Below, piece after piece: positions 15,520 to 27,200 of a DNA stretch of 64,000 nt; the first letter of the stretch is position 1, and each line of letters begins with the position of its first letter. The stretch is taken from the NCBI RefSeq assembly GCF_002723615.1, contig NZ_KZ304957.1:1-64000 (forward strand), read 5' to 3'. The translations under genes and the position numbers were made by a program. The stretch comes from Limimaricola cinnabarinus (lineage in GTDB: Bacteria > Pseudomonadota > Alphaproteobacteria > Rhodobacterales > Rhodobacteraceae). The notes beneath the pieces are model-generated. The model made no database searches. It was not told the DNA's origin and was given only the letters and a program-made list of their open reading frames with translations.

Positions 15520-16898
15520 CGGCGGCGCTGACGACGGCGCTGATGGGGCGGCTGCGCTCGGCCGATATCGGCAGCCGGGCGCTGCGCTCGGCGGGGATCA
15601 TGATCGCGGGCTTCGGAGCGAGCCAGCTTCTGCGGCTCGGCTCGAACCTTCTGCTGACGCGGCTGCTCTTTCCCGAGGCCTTCGGCATCATGGCGATCAT
15701 CATGGTGGTGATGATGGGCCTCAACATGTTCTCGGATGTGGGCCTCACCCCCGCCATCATGCAAAGCCGGCGCGGCGACGATCCCGCGTTCCTCGACACC
15801 GCATGGACGATCCAGATCGGCAGGGGGATCGCGCTGTGGCTGGTGGCGCTGGCGCTCGCCGCCCCGGCGGCGCAGTGGTACGACGAGCCGATGCTGGCGC
15901 ACTACCTGTCGGTGGCGGCCTTCGCGCTCGTCATCAACGGCTTCAACCCGACCCGGCTCGACACCGCGCACCGGCATCTGCGCGCCGGTCGCGTGACGCT
16001 GATCGAGCTGTCGACGCAAGCCACGCAGCTGGTCGTCGGGCTCGTCCTGGCCTGGGCCTGGGGCTCGGTCTGGGCGCTGGTGGCAAGCGGGCTGGCGGGG
16101 GCGCTGGCGCAGCTGGTCTATCTCAACCTGTTCCTGCCCGGCCCGCGCAACCGGCTGCGCTTCGAGCGGTCGGCCGCCTCCGAGCTGGTGCATTTCGGCA
16201 AGTGGATCTTCTTGTCGACCGTCGCGGGCTTTGCCGTGGCGCAGGGCGACCGGCTCATCATCGGCAGCTACCTGTCGCTGTCGGAGTTCGGGATCTACAA
16301 TATCGGCCTGTTCCTCGCGACATTCCCGGTGATGCTGGGCCACATGGTGACGCGGCGGGTGCTGATCCCGGTCTATCGCGACAGCCCGCCGGGCCGCAGC
16401 CGGGCCGATTTCATGCGGCTGCGGCGGCTGCGGATGCTGGCCAGCGCGGGGCTGCTGGCGGCCACATGCGCGCTGGGCCTTTTGGGCGACTGGCTGATCG
16501 GGGTGATGTATGATGCGCGCTACGCCGCCGCGGGCGGCGTGGTGGTGCTGGTGGCACTCTTGCAGATCCCGGTGCTGATCGGCATCACCTATGATCAGGC
16601 GCTGCTCGCCTCGGGGCGCTCGCGCGGCTTCTTCGCGCTGCAGGCCTTGCGCGCCGTGCTGACCCTCGCGGGGCTGGCGGGGGGCCTCGTTTGGGCTGGG
16701 CTCTGGGGCGGGCTGCTGGGGCAGGGGGCGGCGCAGATCCTGGCCTACCCGCTGCTCGTCGCTCTCGCACGCCGCGAGCGCGCCTGGGATCCGCTGCATG
16801 ATCTCGTATTCGCGGCGGCGGGGCTGCTCCTGGCCGCTCTCTGCCTTTGGGTGAACTGGCCCGCGATCATGGCGCTCGATACGCTCGGACGCTCTTGA
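15516..16898 (+). CDS. Wzx-type polysaccharide flippase
   Basis: A 460-residue membrane protein with about 12 to 14 hydrophobic helices, of the polysaccharide transporter branch of the MOP superfamily (Wzx/RfbX-like). These flip undecaprenyl-linked repeat units to the periplasmic leaflet. The N-terminal pattern SRALRSAGIMIAGFGASQLL followed by NLLLTRLLFPEAFGIMA is typical of the first two helices of this family. It overlaps the glycosyltransferase gene by 4 bp. The PKS gene starts 90 bp downstream with no obvious terminator between, so both may be co-transcribed. Confidence 0.9.
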   Translation: MTAALTTALMGRLRSADIGSRALRSAGIMIAGFGASQLLRLGSNLLLTRLLFPEAFGIMAIIMVVMMGLNMFSDVGLTPAIMQSRRGDDPAFLDTAWTIQIGRGIALWLVALALAAPAAQWYDEPMLAHYLSVAAFALVINGFNPTRLDTAHRHLRAGRVTLIELSTQATQLVVGLVLAWAWGSVWALVASGLAGALAQLVYLNLFLPGPRNRLRFERSAASELVHFGKWIFLSTVAGFAVAQGDRLIIGSYLSLSEFGIYNIGLFLATFPVMLGHMVTRRVLIPVYRDSPPGRSRADFMRLRRLRMLASAGLLAATCALGLLGDWLIGVMYDARYAAAGGVVVLVALLQIPVLIGITYDQALLASGRSRGFFALQALRAVLTLAGLAGGLVWAGLWGGLLGQGAAQILAYPLLVALARRERAWDPLHDLVFAAAGLLLAALCLWVNWPAIMALDTLGRS

Positions 16899-16988
16899 TA
16901 ACGTCGTCTCATGGGCAGGCAGGGGCCGAAAAAGTGCCGTATTCCCCGGCCAGTCTGCATGACGGAACAGAAGTCTGGAGCAGGCGGA

Positions 16989-19900
16989 ATGACGGGGCCG
17001 AACGAAAGCGCAGCGGGCGATATCGCCATTGTCGGCATGGCCGTGGACCTGCCGGGCGCGCCGACGCTCGACGCCTTCTGGCAGATGCTGTCGGAGAGCC
17101 GCACGGCGATCCGCAGGCTGAGCCCCGAGGAGCTGGCGCAGGCCGGCGTGCCCGAGGAGACCAGCCAGAGGCCCGATTACGTCCCCTTCGGCGCGCCGCT
17201 CGAGGGCCATGACCGCTTCGACGCGGGCTTCTTCGGGCTGACGCCCAAGGACGCGGCGATCATGGACCCGCAGCACCGGCGCTTCATCCGCACCGCATGG
17301 GCGGCGCTGGAGAACGCGGGCCGCCTGCCCGAAGCCTTCGACGGGGCGATCGGCGTCTATGCCGGATGCGGGCCCAATGACTACTACATGCGCAACCTGA
17401 TGGGGAACGCCGATCTGCAACGCGATGTCGGCGCCTTTCTGCTGCGCCACACCGGCAACGATAAGGATTTCCTCGCCACGCGGCTGAGCCACATGCTCGA
17501 CCTGACCGGCCCCGCCGTCTCGGTGCAGACCGCCTGTTCGACCTCGCTCGTGGCGGTGCACATGGCCGCGCAGGCGCTGCTCACCGGCGAATGCGACATG
17601 GCGCTGGCGGGCGGGGCCACGATCGAGCAGCCGCAGGGGCGGGGCTATCTGTGGCGCGAGGGCGAGATACTGTCGCCCGACGGCATGTGCCGCGCCTTCG
17701 ATCACCGCGCGCAGGGCACGGTGTTCGGCTCGGGCGCGGCGGTGGTGGCGCTGCGGCGGCTGGAGGATGCGCTGGCGGCGGGCGATCATGTCTGGGCGGT
17801 GATCCGCGGCACCGCCATCAACAATGACGGCGCGCAGAAGGCGAGCTACCTCGCCCCTTCGGTCGAGGGGCAGGCGGCGGCGGTCACCGCGGCGCTGCGC
17901 ATGGCCGGTGTGGGGGCCGAGAGCCTCGGCCTCGTCGAATGCCACGGCACCGGCACGCCGCTGGGCGATCCGATCGAGGTGGCGGCGCTGACCCGGGCCT
18001 TCCGCGAGACGACGCAGGCGCGCGGCTTCTGCCGGATCGGCTCGGTCAAGACCGGCATCGGCCATACCGACACGGCGGCGGGCGCCGCTTCGCTCATCAA
18101 GGCGGCGCTGGCGCTGCATCACGCCGCGATCCCCGGCACGCCGGGCTTCGAGGCGCCCAACCCGGCCATGGCGCTCGCGGAGTCCCCCTTCGAGGTCGCG
18201 GCGACGACGCAGCCCTGGCCGCGCGGTGCCACGCCGCGCCGGGCGGGCGTCAACTCGCTCGGGGTGGGCGGCACCAATGCGCATGCCGTGCTCGAAGAGG
18301 CCCCGGCGCGGTGGGAGGCCGCCCCCTCGGACTGGCCGTTCGAGCTCATCCGGATCTCGGCGCGCTCGCGCGAGGGGCTCGACGCCACCGCCGCAAGCCT
18401 CGCCGCGCATCTGCGCGCCCATCCCGAGCTTGCGCTCTCCGATGTCGCGGCGACGCTGGCGCAGGGCCGCCGCGCGCTGCCGCATCGCCGGGTGCTCCTG
18501 GCCGAAACCGGCACCGAGGCCGCCGATCTGCTCGATGGCTGCGATCCGCGCCGGGCGGCGACCGCGCGGGCGCAGGCCGACCCGGAGGTGGTGTTCCTCT
18601 TTCCCGGCGGCGGCGCGCAGCAGCCCGGCATGGGCCACGATCTCTACGAGACCGAGCCGGTGTTCCGCGACTGGATCGACCATGGCTTTGCCGCGATGGG
18701 CGAGGAGGGCGCGGCGCTGCGCGCGCTCTGGTCGCCCGCGCCGGGGCGGGAGGCCGAAGCCGCGGCCGCGCTGCGCCGCCCCTCGCGGCAATTGCCGCTG
18801 CTGCTCATCGTCGAACACGCGCTGGCGCGGCTCTGGATCGGCTGGGGCGTGCGCCCCGCGCGGCTGATCGGTCATTCCATGGGCGAGAACACCGCCGCTG
18901 TCGTGGCGGGGATCATGTCCTTCGAGGAGGCGCTGGGGCTGGTGCGGCTGCGCGGCGCCCTGTTCGAGGAGACCGAGGCGGGGGCGATGCTTTCGGTGGC
19001 GCTTCCGGCCGAGGAATTGCGCGCCGAGCTGGGAGAGGAGCTCGACCTCGCCGCGATCAACGCGCCGGCGCTCTGCGTCGCCTCCGGCCCGGTGGCCGCG
19101 ATCGCGGCGCTGGCCGAAAGGCTGTCCGCGCGCGGCGTCGAGGCCCGGCGCATCCCGATCGAGGTCGCGGCGCATAGCCGCCTGCTCGACCCGGTGCTGC
19201 CGCGCTTTCTGGAGCATTTGCGCGGCATGCGCCTGTCGCCCCCCGAGATCCCGGTCATCTCCAACCGCACGGGCCGCGCGCTCACCGCCGCCGAGGCCAC
19301 CGATCCGGCCTATTGGGCCGAGCATCTGCGCCACACGGTCGATTTCGACGCGGCGCTGCACGGGCTTGGGGCGGGCGCGCGCCTCTTTATCGAGATCGGG
19401 CCGGGCACCAGCCTCGGCTCCTTTGCCACCCAGCAGCCCGGCATCGGTCCGGGCCGGACGCTGGCGGGGCTGCGCCCGGCTTCGGCGCCCGAGGGCGACG
19501 ACCGGCACATGATCATGGCGCTGGGGCGGCTCTGGGCGATGGGCGGCACCTTCGACGAGGCCCAGCTCTGGACACCGGACCACCGCCGGGTGCCGCTGCC
19601 CGGCACCACACTCGACGAGACCCGCCACTTCATCGCGCCCGCGCGGGCCGCGGCGGAGCCGCCGGCGCATCCCGCGCGCGAGGACGACATGGACCGCTGG
19701 GCCTGGCGCCCCGGCTGGTCGCGCCGCTATCCGGGCGGGGCCTACGAGGCGGGCGGCGACCTGGCGGCGCAGGAGGCGGGCAACTGGCTGGTGTTCCTCG
19801 ACGAGACCGGGCTCGGCGCCGGGCTCGTGGCGCGGCTGCGCGCGGCGGGGCACGCCGTGGCCTGCGTTTCCCCCGGCCCGCGCGAGGCGCAGACCGGCCC

Positions 19901-22900
19901 GGCCGACTGGACCATCCGGCCCGAGGCGGGAGAGGAAGCGCATCGCTGGCTGTTCGAACAGCTGGCCGAGGCGGAGCTGCTGCCCGAGCGCGCGCTGCAT
20001 CTTTGGTGCGTGACCGCGCCGCGCCGCCGGGGCCGCAGGGGGCATCGGCAGCGGATGCAGCTGCTCGGCCATCAAGGGCTGATGCACCTGGCGCGCGGCT
20101 GGCACGCGGCGCAGGGCGACCGGGCGCTGCGGCTTCTCGTGGTCAGCAGCGAGGCCTATGCCGCGGCCCCGCGCGACCGGCCCGACCCGACCAAGGCGAC
20201 GCTCGATGGCCCGGCGCTGGTGATCCCGCGCGAACTGCCGGGCTTCGCGCTGTCGCGGCTCGATCTTTCGGCACCGCGCCGCGCCGGCCGCGCGGCGCAG
20301 ATCGAGGCGGTGCTCGAAGAGGCGCTTTCTCCGCCCGCACCGGCCCCGGTGGCCTGGCGCGCGGGGGTCCGCCGGGAGCGCGTCCCGCGGCGCGTGGCGC
20401 CGCCCGCCGCCGCGCCGGTGCTGCGCCATGGCGGCGCGGTGATGATCACCGGCGGTCTGGGCGGCATCGGCCTGACGCTGGCCGAAACGCTGATCCGCGA
20501 GGCGCAGGCCCCGGTCGCGCTCGTCTCGCGCCGCGGGCTGCCGCCGCGCGAAAGCTGGGAGGGCCGCATCGCGGCGGGGGGCGAGGGGGAAGAGCCGCGC
20601 CTCATTCGCGCCGTGCTGCGGCTCGAGGCGCTGGGCGGGCGGGTCATGGTGCTGCGCGCCGATGTGACCGATCTCGAACAGATGCGGGACGCGGTCGCCC
20701 GGGCGACGTCCGGGCTGGGTCCGCTCAGCGGCGTGATCCACGCCGCCGGGCGGCTCGACGACGCACCGGTGCTGGGCCGCGATCCGGCGGCGGCCGAGGC
20801 GGTGCTCGCGCCCAAGCTGCAGGGGCTGATGGTGCTCGACGCGCTGTTTCCCGACGGGCGGCTCGACTGGATGGCGCTGTGCGCCTCGAGCTCGGGCTGG
20901 ACAACCCCGGCGGGGCAGGCCGATTACGTCGCCGCCAACGCGGCGCTCGACGCCTATGCGCAATCGCATGCGGGCGGAGCCACGCGGGTCGTGGCGATCG
21001 ATTGGGGCATCTGGGCCGATACGGGCATGGCCGCCAGGGGCGGCAGCGGCCCGCGCGCGCCCCAGAGCCCCGCCAGCGGGGCGCGGCCCGATCCGAAGCT
21101 GATGTTCGATCACCGCGAGACGGGGGAGGAGATCCTGCTGAGCGCGCGCTGGAGCCCCGCGACGCGCTGGTTTCTCGATCAGCACCGCACGCGGGCGGGC
21201 GAGGCGCTTCTGCCCGGCACGGGCTATGCCGAGATGATGGCGGAGCTGGCCGGGCCGCGCGGCTTCGTGCCGTTCGAACTGCGCGAGCTGCGCTTTCTCG
21301 CGCCCTTGCACACGCCCGATGCGGGCGAGACCCGGGTGCGCGCGCGGCTGCACCCCGATGACGGTGCCGTCTCGGGGCAGGAGGGGCCCGTGCCGGGCCT
21401 GGTCGAGATCGAGGCCGCGCCGCCGGGGGCGGATTGGGGGCCGGTCGCCACCTGCCGGCTCGGCGGTGCCGAGGCCGCCCCGCGCGATATCGAGATCGGG
21501 GCCATCGCCGCGCGGCTGCCCGCGCCCGCGCCGCTCGTCCTGCCGCAGCAAACCCATCTCGATTTCGGCGCCGAGTGGCAGATCACGGGCGAGGCCCGTC
21601 TCGGCGCGCGCGAAGGGCTGGCCGAGCTGGAGCTGCCGGACGGGGCGACCCCGGGCATGCCGCTGCATCCGGGCCTGCTCGACATCGCCACCGGATGGGC
21701 GATCGAGCTTGTCGAGGGCTATGATCCGGCCCGGCTCTGGGTGCCCGCGGGCTACGGGCTGATGCGCATCCATGCGCCGCTGCCCGGCCGGATCGTGAGC
21801 CATGCGCGGCTTGCGCGGCAGGCGGAGGGCGCCGCCTGGTTCGACCTCACGCTCTGCACCCCCGAAGGGGCGGTCTGCGTCGAGATCGAGGGGTTCGAGA
21901 TACGCGCCCTGGCGGCGGGGCTGTCCCTGCAGGCCGGGCGCGGTGCCGGCGATGCCGCATCTTCCCGGTCCGATCCGCTGGAAGAGGCTCGGCGGCGGGG
22001 CATCCGCCGCGAGGAGGGCGGGGCGGCCTTCCTGATGGCGCTGCGCTCCGGCCTGCCGCAGATCGCGATGACCGCGCAGCCGCTGCCCGAGCTGATCGCC
22101 GCGGCCCGCGCGATCCGCCCCGCGCCCGCGGCATCCGCGCCGGAGGTCGCGCTGTCGGAGGAGTTCGAGACCGAGACGCAGGTCTGGCTCGCCGGGCAGT
22201 GGATGGCGCTGCTCGGGGTCGAGCGGGTCGGGCCGGATGACAGCTTCTTCGATCTCGGGGGGCATTCGCTGATCGCGGTGCGGCTGTTCGCGGCGATCCG
22301 CCGCGAGACCGGCACCGCGCTGCCGATCTCGGCGCTGTTCGAGGCCCCGACGATCCGCGCGCTCGCCGCGCGGCTGGAGCCCGAGGAGGGCGCATCCCGG
22401 CCCGGCACGCCGCCCGCGGCGGGCGGTGCGCGGCGGGCGGCCGAGGACAGCGTGCATCTCGTCGCGCTCGAAACGAAGGGCGACAAGACGCCGCTCTTCA
22501 TCTCCGCGGGCATGTTCGGCAATGTCATGAACCTGCACCATCTCGCGCGGCATCTGGGCGCGGAGCGGCCGGTCTGGGGCCTGCAGGCGCGCGGGCTGAC
22601 CGGCGAGGTGCCGCCGCATCGCCGCTTCGAGGAGATGGCGCGCGATTATCTGGCCGAGATGCGCCGCGTGCATCCGGGCGGGCCCTGGCTTCTGGCGGGC
22701 TATTCGGGCGGCGGGCTCGTCGCGCTCGAAATGGCGCGGCAGCTGACGGCCCAAGGCGAGGAGGTGGCGCAGCTGATGCTGCTCGATACGCCGTTGCCGC
22801 AGCGCCCGGCCCTGCGCTGGCAGGACCGGCTGGCGATCCAGGCGGTCGAGCTGCGCCGGGCCGGTCCGGCCTATCCGGTGAACTGGCTCGCGCAGCGGCT

Positions 22901-23306
22901 GCGCTGGGAGATCGACCGCCGCCGCCATGGCCGCCTCGCGGCGCAGCCGAGCGCGAGCCCGGTCGAGGCCGCGATCGAGGCCGCCTTCTACGAGGCCAGC
23001 GCCGCCTACCGGCTGCAACGCTGGGACGGCCCCATGACGCTGTTCCGCCCGCCTGTGGCGGGGCGTTGGCGCCTTGCGGGCGGGCGCGTGGTGAACGACG
23101 ATCGGCACTATGTGAGCGAAGACAATGGCTGGCGCGACTGGGCACCGGCGCTGGAGGTGATTGAAGTGCCGGGCGATCATGACAGCATGGTGCTGGACCC
23201 CAATGCCGAGGCGCTCGCCGCCCGGATGCGCGCCGGGCTCGCGACGGCCGGGCGCGCGGCGAAAGAGACCGATGCGGCGGGATCGGATCTGCATGCCGCG
23301 GAATGA
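16989..23306 (+). CDS. Type I polyketide synthase, one module (KS-AT-KR-DH-ACP-TE)
   Basis: A 2105-residue megasynthase. Ketosynthase about 12-440 with TACSTS (Cys183), CHGTGTP (His319) and KTGIGHTD (His359). Acyltransferase about 535-830 with GHSMGEN (Ser630) and AAHSRLLDP, which is neither the classic malonyl (HAFH) nor methylmalonyl (YASH) signature. Structural and catalytic ketoreductase about 890-1345 with TGGLGGIG and the Ser/Tyr1313/Asn region ending [13 protein letters not shown]. Dehydratase about 1385-1640 with [15 protein letters not shown] (His1399) and HPGLLDIA (Asp). Carrier protein with GGHSL (Ser1760). Type I thioesterase with GYSGGG (Ser1906) and GDHDSM (His2064). No methyltransferase or enoylreductase. 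All centres look intact, so it should perform one extension to a 3-hydroxy or 2-enoyl product and then release it. The ATG at 16989 is preceded by GGAG; earlier in-frame starts have none. Confidence 0.95.
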   Translation: MTGPNESAAGDIAIVGMAVDLPGAPTLDAFWQMLSESRTAIRRLSPEELAQAGVPEETSQRPDYVPFGAPLEGHDRFDAGFFGLTPKDAAIMDPQHRRFIRTAWAALENAGRLPEAFDGAIGVYAGCGPNDYYMRNLMGNADLQRDVGAFLLRHTGNDKDFLATRLSHMLDLTGPAVSVQTACSTSLVAVHMAAQALLTGECDMALAGGATIEQPQGRGYLWREGEILSPDGMCRAFDHRAQGTVFGSGAAVVALRRLEDALAAGDHVWAVIRGTAINNDGAQKASYLAPSVEGQAAAVTAALRMAGVGAESLGLVECHGTGTPLGDPIEVAALTRAFRETTQARGFCRIGSVKTGIGHTDTAAGAASLIKAALALHHAAIPGTPGFEAPNPAMALAESPFEVAATTQPWPRGATPRRAGVNSLGVGGTNAHAVLEEAPARWEAAPSDWPFELIRISARSREGLDATAASLAAHLRAHPELALSDVAATLAQGRRALPHRRVLLAETGTEAADLLDGCDPRRAATARAQADPEVVFLFPGGGAQQPGMGHDLYETEPVFRDWIDHGFAAMGEEGAALRALWSPAPGREAEAAAALRRPSRQLPLLLIVEHALARLWIGWGVRPARLIGHSMGENTAAVVAGIMSFEEALGLVRLRGALFEETEAGAMLSVALPAEELRAELGEELDLAAINAPALCVASGPVAAIAALAERLSARGVEARRIPIEVAAHSRLLDPVLPRFLEHLRGMRLSPPEIPVISNRTGRALTAAEATDPAYWAEHLRHTVDFDAALHGLGAGARLFIEIGPGTSLGSFATQQPGIGPGRTLAGLRPASAPEGDDRHMIMALGRLWAMGGTFDEAQLWTPDHRRVPLPGTTLDETRHFIAPARAAAEPPAHPAREDDMDRWAWRPGWSRRYPGGAYEAGGDLAAQEAGNWLVFLDETGLGAGLVARLRAAGHAVACVSPGPREAQTGPADWTIRPEAGEEAHRWLFEQLAEAELLPERALHLWCVTAPRRRGRRGHRQRMQLLGHQGLMHLARGWHAAQGDRALRLLVVSSEAYAAAPRDRPDPTKATLDGPALVIPRELPGFALSRLDLSAPRRAGRAAQIEAVLEEALSPPAPAPVAWRAGVRRERVPRRVAPPAAAPVLRHGGAVMITGGLGGIGLTLAETLIREAQAPVALVSRRGLPPRESWEGRIAAGGEGEEPRLIRAVLRLEALGGRVMVLRADVTDLEQMRDAVARATSGLGPLSGVIHAAGRLDDAPVLGRDPAAAEAVLAPKLQGLMVLDALFPDGRLDWMALCASSSGWTTPAGQADYVAANAALDAYAQSHAGGATRVVAIDWGIWADTGMAARGGSGPRAPQSPASGARPDPKLMFDHRETGEEILLSARWSPATRWFLDQHRTRAGEALLPGTGYAEMMAELAGPRGFVPFELRELRFLAPLHTPDAGETRVRARLHPDDGAVSGQEGPVPGLVEIEAAPPGADWGPVATCRLGGAEAAPRDIEIGAIAARLPAPAPLVLPQQTHLDFGAEWQITGEARLGAREGLAELELPDGATPGMPLHPGLLDIATGWAIELVEGYDPARLWVPAGYGLMRIHAPLPGRIVSHARLARQAEGAAWFDLTLCTPEGAVCVEIEGFEIRALAAGLSLQAGRGAGDAASSRSDPLEEARRRGIRREEGGAAFLMALRSGLPQIAMTAQPLPELIAAARAIRPAPAASAPEVALSEEFETETQVWLAGQWMALLGVERVGPDDSFFDLGGHSLIAVRLFAAIRRETGTALPISALFEAPTIRALAARLEPEEGASRPGTPPAAGGARRAAEDSVHLVALETKGDKTPLFISAGMFGNVMNLHHLARHLGAERPVWGLQARGLTGEVPPHRRFEEMARDYLAEMRRVHPGGPWLLAGYSGGGLVALEMARQLTAQGEEVAQLMLLDTPLPQRPALRWQDRLAIQAVELRRAGPAYPVNWLAQRLRWEIDRRRHGRLAAQPSASPVEAAIEAAFYEASAAYRLQRWDGPMTLFRPPVAGRWRLAGGRVVNDDRHYVSEDNGWRDWAPALEVIEVPGDHDSMVLDPNAEALAARMRAGLATAGRAAKETDAAGSDLHAAE

Positions 23307-24288
23307 CCACAGCGACATCCGCCTGCTGACGATCATCCTGAACTGGCGCACGCCGGAGATGACGCTGCGCGCGGCCCGAAGCGCGCTCGACGCGATGCGC
23401 GGGATCGAGGGCGGGATCGTCATCGTCGACAATGATTCGGGCGACGGCTCGGAGCTGTGGCTGCGCGAGGCGGTGGCGGCGCAGGGCTGGGCGCCGCGGG
23501 TGCGGGTGGTGCAGTCGGGCCGCAATGGCGGCTTCGGCGCGGGCAACAATGCGGGCATCCGCGCCGGGCTCGCCGATGGCGCGGCTGCGGATTTCGTCTA
23601 TGTGCTGAACTCCGACGCCTTTCCCGATGCGCAGGCGATCACCGCGCTTCTGGCGCATATGCGGGCGCATCCCCGGGCCGGTCTGGCCGGCAGCCAACTC
23701 GAAGGGGAAGACGGCGTGCCGCATGTCTCGGCCTTCCGCTTTCCTTCGCTCCTGTCGGAGATCGAGGGGCCGCTGCGCTTCGGCCCGGTGTCGCGGCTGC
23801 TGGGGCGGCACAGCGTCTGGATGCGGATGCCCGGGCAGAGCGGCCCGGTGGACTGGGTCGCGGGGGCGAGCCTGATGATGCGCGCCGGGATGCTCGATGC
23901 GACCGGCGGCTTCGACGAGGGGTTCTTTCTCTATTTCGAGGAAACCGACCTGTGCCGCCGCGCCCGCGCCGCCGGCTTCGAGACGCATTTCGTCCGCGAG
24001 AGCCATGTGCGGCATATCGGTTCGGTCTCGACCGGCATGGGCTCTTGGACCCGCGTGCCGGAGTACTGGTACGATTCGCGCCGCCGCTATTTCCGCAGGC
24101 ATTTCGGCGCGGCGGGCAGCGCCGCGGCGACGGCGCTGCATCTTCTGTCGGGCGGGCTGCACCGGCTGCGCTGCCTCGTGATGCGGCGCGAGACGGGCGA
24201 TCCGCCGGGCTTCCTGCGCGGCATGATCCGTCACGAGCTGGGCCATGTTGCGGGGCCGTGTAGGGCTTCGGCGAGAAAGAGGGCATGA
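23293..24288 (+). CDS. Rhamnosyltransferase-like family 2 glycosyltransferase
   Basis: A 331-residue GT-A glycosyltransferase. Seen: [14 protein letters not shown] at the N-terminus, [36 protein letters not shown] (DxD-like) and [20 protein letters not shown], the last being the hallmark catalytic region of the GT2 branch that includes rhamnosyl- and other deoxyhexosyltransferases. The ATG at 23293 lies 14 bp before the PKS stop, and the stop overlaps the NRPS start (ATGA). It is therefore translationally tied to both megasynthases. This suggests it glycosylates, or supplies the glycan for, their product; that link is inferred. Confidence 0.9.
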   Translation: MPRNDHSDIRLLTIILNWRTPEMTLRAARSALDAMRGIEGGIVIVDNDSGDGSELWLREAVAAQGWAPRVRVVQSGRNGGFGAGNNAGIRAGLADGAAADFVYVLNSDAFPDAQAITALLAHMRAHPRAGLAGSQLEGEDGVPHVSAFRFPSLLSEIEGPLRFGPVSRLLGRHSVWMRMPGQSGPVDWVAGASLMMRAGMLDATGGFDEGFFLYFEETDLCRRARAAGFETHFVRESHVRHIGSVSTGMGSWTRVPEYWYDSRRRYFRRHFGAAGSAAATALHLLSGGLHRLRCLVMRRETGDPPGFLRGMIRHELGHVAGPCRASARKRA

Positions 24289-27200
24289 GCATGACGCTGG
24301 CACTGATCGGGGAGACCGCGCTGACGCTCGAAGCGGCGCGGATGGCGCGGGAGGCGGGGCTGCGGCTTTCGCTCGTGATCACGCGCCACGCGCCCCTGCG
24401 CGCCCATGCGCAGGCGCATGGCATCGCGACGCTCGCGCCCGACCGGCTCGACAAGCTGCCGGACGGGATCGACTGGCTGCTCAGCGCGGGCAATCTGCGG
24501 CCCCTGCCGGGGGCGGTGCTGGCGCGCTTCGCCAAGGGGGCGATCAACTTCCATGACGGGCCCTTGCCCGAGCGGGCGGGGCGCAACGTGCCGGTCTGGG
24601 CGCTGCTCGATGGCGCGCGCCGCCACGCCGTGACCTGGCACCTGATGACCGCCGGGATCGACGCGGGCGACATCCTCGTGCGGCAGGGCTTCGACATTCC
24701 GCCCGGGGCCACGGCCCAGAGCCTCAACGCGCTGTGCTTCGCCGCCGCGATCGAGAGCCTGCCGCAGGTCTTCGCGCAGATGCGTGACGGGCTGCGGCCC
24801 CGGCCGCAGCCCGCCGGGCAGGGGCGGATGCACCGCGCCGCCGACCGCCCGCCCGCCGATGCGCTGATCGACGGGCGCGGCCCGGCCGAAGCGGCGCTGC
24901 GGCTGGTGCGCGCGCTCGATCATGGCGACCGGGAAAATCCGCTGTGCTGCCCCAAGATCGCCGGTCCGCGGGGGCCGGTGCTGGTGGGCGCGGCCGCGAT
25001 CTGCGACGCGGCGCGCCCGGGCGAGGCGCCCGGCACGCTGCGCGCCGTCTCGGCGGATGGGCTCGATCTGGTCTTCGAGGACGGGGTGCTGCGGCTGACG
25101 GGGCTGCGCCGCCCCGATGGCGCGCCCTGCGCCGCCGATGCGCTCTTTGCCGCCGGCGACCGGCTGCCTGCCACCGAAGCCGGGCCGCTGACGGCGCGGA
25201 TGGCGCGTCTGGCCAAGGCCGAGCCGGGCTGGCGCGCGCGGCTCGAAGCGCTGCGCCCGGTCGCGCTTGCCGGGTTTGCCGCGCCGCGGGCGATCGGTGA
25301 GGGAGAAGGCGAAAGCTGCCAGCTTGCGGTCGAGGCCACGCCGGAGCGGCGCATCGCGGCGCTGGCGCTGCTGGCCGCGCGCCTGTCGGACGGTGCGGCT
25401 GATATCGCCCTGTTGCGACCGGACGAGGGCGGGCATGTCTCGGACTGGGTGCCGCTGCATGTGGCACCCGATCCAAGGGAGACGCTGCAGGCCTTCGCGG
25501 CGCGGCTCGCGGCGGATTGCGCGGCATTGGAGGCGGGCCCGGGCTTCGCGGCGGATCTGCCCGCTCGGCTCGGCACGCCGCCGCCCGCGGTGCCGGCGCT
25601 GGCGCTGGGCCGGACCTGCCCCGAAGGGGCGCTGCTCGCCCTCGACCCCGAAACCGGGCGCCTGCAGGCCGCGCCGGGGGCGCTGCTGCCCGGGGCGCTG
25701 GACCTGCTGGCCGGGCGGATCGAGGCGTTGCTCTCCGCCGGGGCGGATGCGCCGGGCCTTGCGCTGTCGAAGCTGCCCGTGACCGGGCCGGGCGAGCGCG
25801 ATCTGCTGATCGAGGGCTGGAACGCGACCGAAGGCGCGATCCCCGAGGGCACGATCGACGCCGCCATCGCCGCGCAGGCGCGGTGCCGCCCCGAGGCGAC
25901 GGCGCTGATCTGCGGCGAGACGCGGCTCGGCCATGCCGAGTTGGAGGCGCGCGCCAACCGCATGGCGCGGGTGCTGATCGAGATGGGCGCAGGGCCGGGC
26001 GGCCATGTCGGGCTGCATCTGCCGCGCTCGGCCGAGATGGTCGTGGCGATGCTCGCGGTGCTGAAATCCGGCGCGGCCTATGTGCCGCTCGACCCGTCCT
26101 ACCCGGCCGAACGGCTCGCCTTCTACCTCGAGGACAGCCGCGCCGGTCTGGTGATCTGCGAGGCCGAGGGGGTCCTCGGGCTGCCGACGGGCGCGGCGCG
26201 GCTGCTGCGGCTCGACGATCCGCGCATCGCGCGGGCTTCGCCCGGCCCGATCCCGGCGCGGGCGCGGGCCGGGGATCTGGCCTATCTGATCTACACCTCC
26301 GGCTCGACCGGCCGCCCCAAGGGGGTGATGATCGAGCACCGGCAGGTGATGAATTTCCTCGCCGGGATGGATGCGCGGGTGCCGCATGCGCCCGGCGACG
26401 TGCTCCTGGCGGTCACCTCGATCTCCTTCGACATCTCGGTGCTGGAGCTTGTCTGGACCCTGTCGCGCGGGATGACGGTGGTGATCCAAAGCGAGGAGGA
26501 GCGGCTGCTCACCTCGGCGGGGCCTGCGGCCGCGCAGAAGCCGAAGGGCCCGGCGCTCAGCCTGTTCTACTGGGGCCACGAGGACAGCGACACCGCGGAT
26601 TACCGGCTGCTTCTGGAGGGCGCGCGCTTTGCCGATGCGCATGGCTTCGAGGCGGTCTGGACGCCGGAGCGGCATTTCCACGGCTTCGGCGCGGCCTATC
26701 CCAACCCGGCGGTGACCGGCGCCGCCGTCGCCGCCGTCACCTCGCGGCTGGCGATCCGGGCGGGCAGCTGCGTGGCGCCGCTGCACCACCCGGCGCGCAT
26801 CGCCGAGGATTGGGCGGTGATCGACCGGCTGTCGGGCGGGCGCGCGGGGCTGGCGATGGCGGCGGGCTGGCAGCCCGGCGATTTCGTGCTGCGCCCCGAA
26901 AACGCCCCGCCCGACAACCGCGCCGCCCTGCGCGATGGCATCGACGCGGTGCGGCGGCTCTGGCGCGGCGAGGCGGTGGCCTTTGCGCGCGCCGATGGCA
27001 GCCTGCAGGAGGTGACGACGCGGCCCCGCCCGGTGCAGCCCGAGCTGCCCTTGTGGCTCACCATCGCGGGCAATCCCGAAAGCTGGCGCGAGGCCGGGCG
27101 GATCGGGGCCAACGTGCTGACCCATCTTCTGGGGCAGAGCATCGAGGATCTGGCGGCAAGGATATCCGACTGGCGCGCCGCGCTGGCCGAGGCGGGGCAC

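Noticed and set aside
15453-23558. A 2701-codon open frame on the minus strand opposite the PKS gene
   Set aside because: The sequence is low-complexity Arg/Ala/His/Gly-rich, contains no domain, and arises from the high GC at third codon positions of the real PKS and flippase genes on the other strand.
25150-25830. A functional condensation domain in the NRPS
   Set aside because: No HHxxxDG motif is present and the segment is too short; at most a degenerate remnant.
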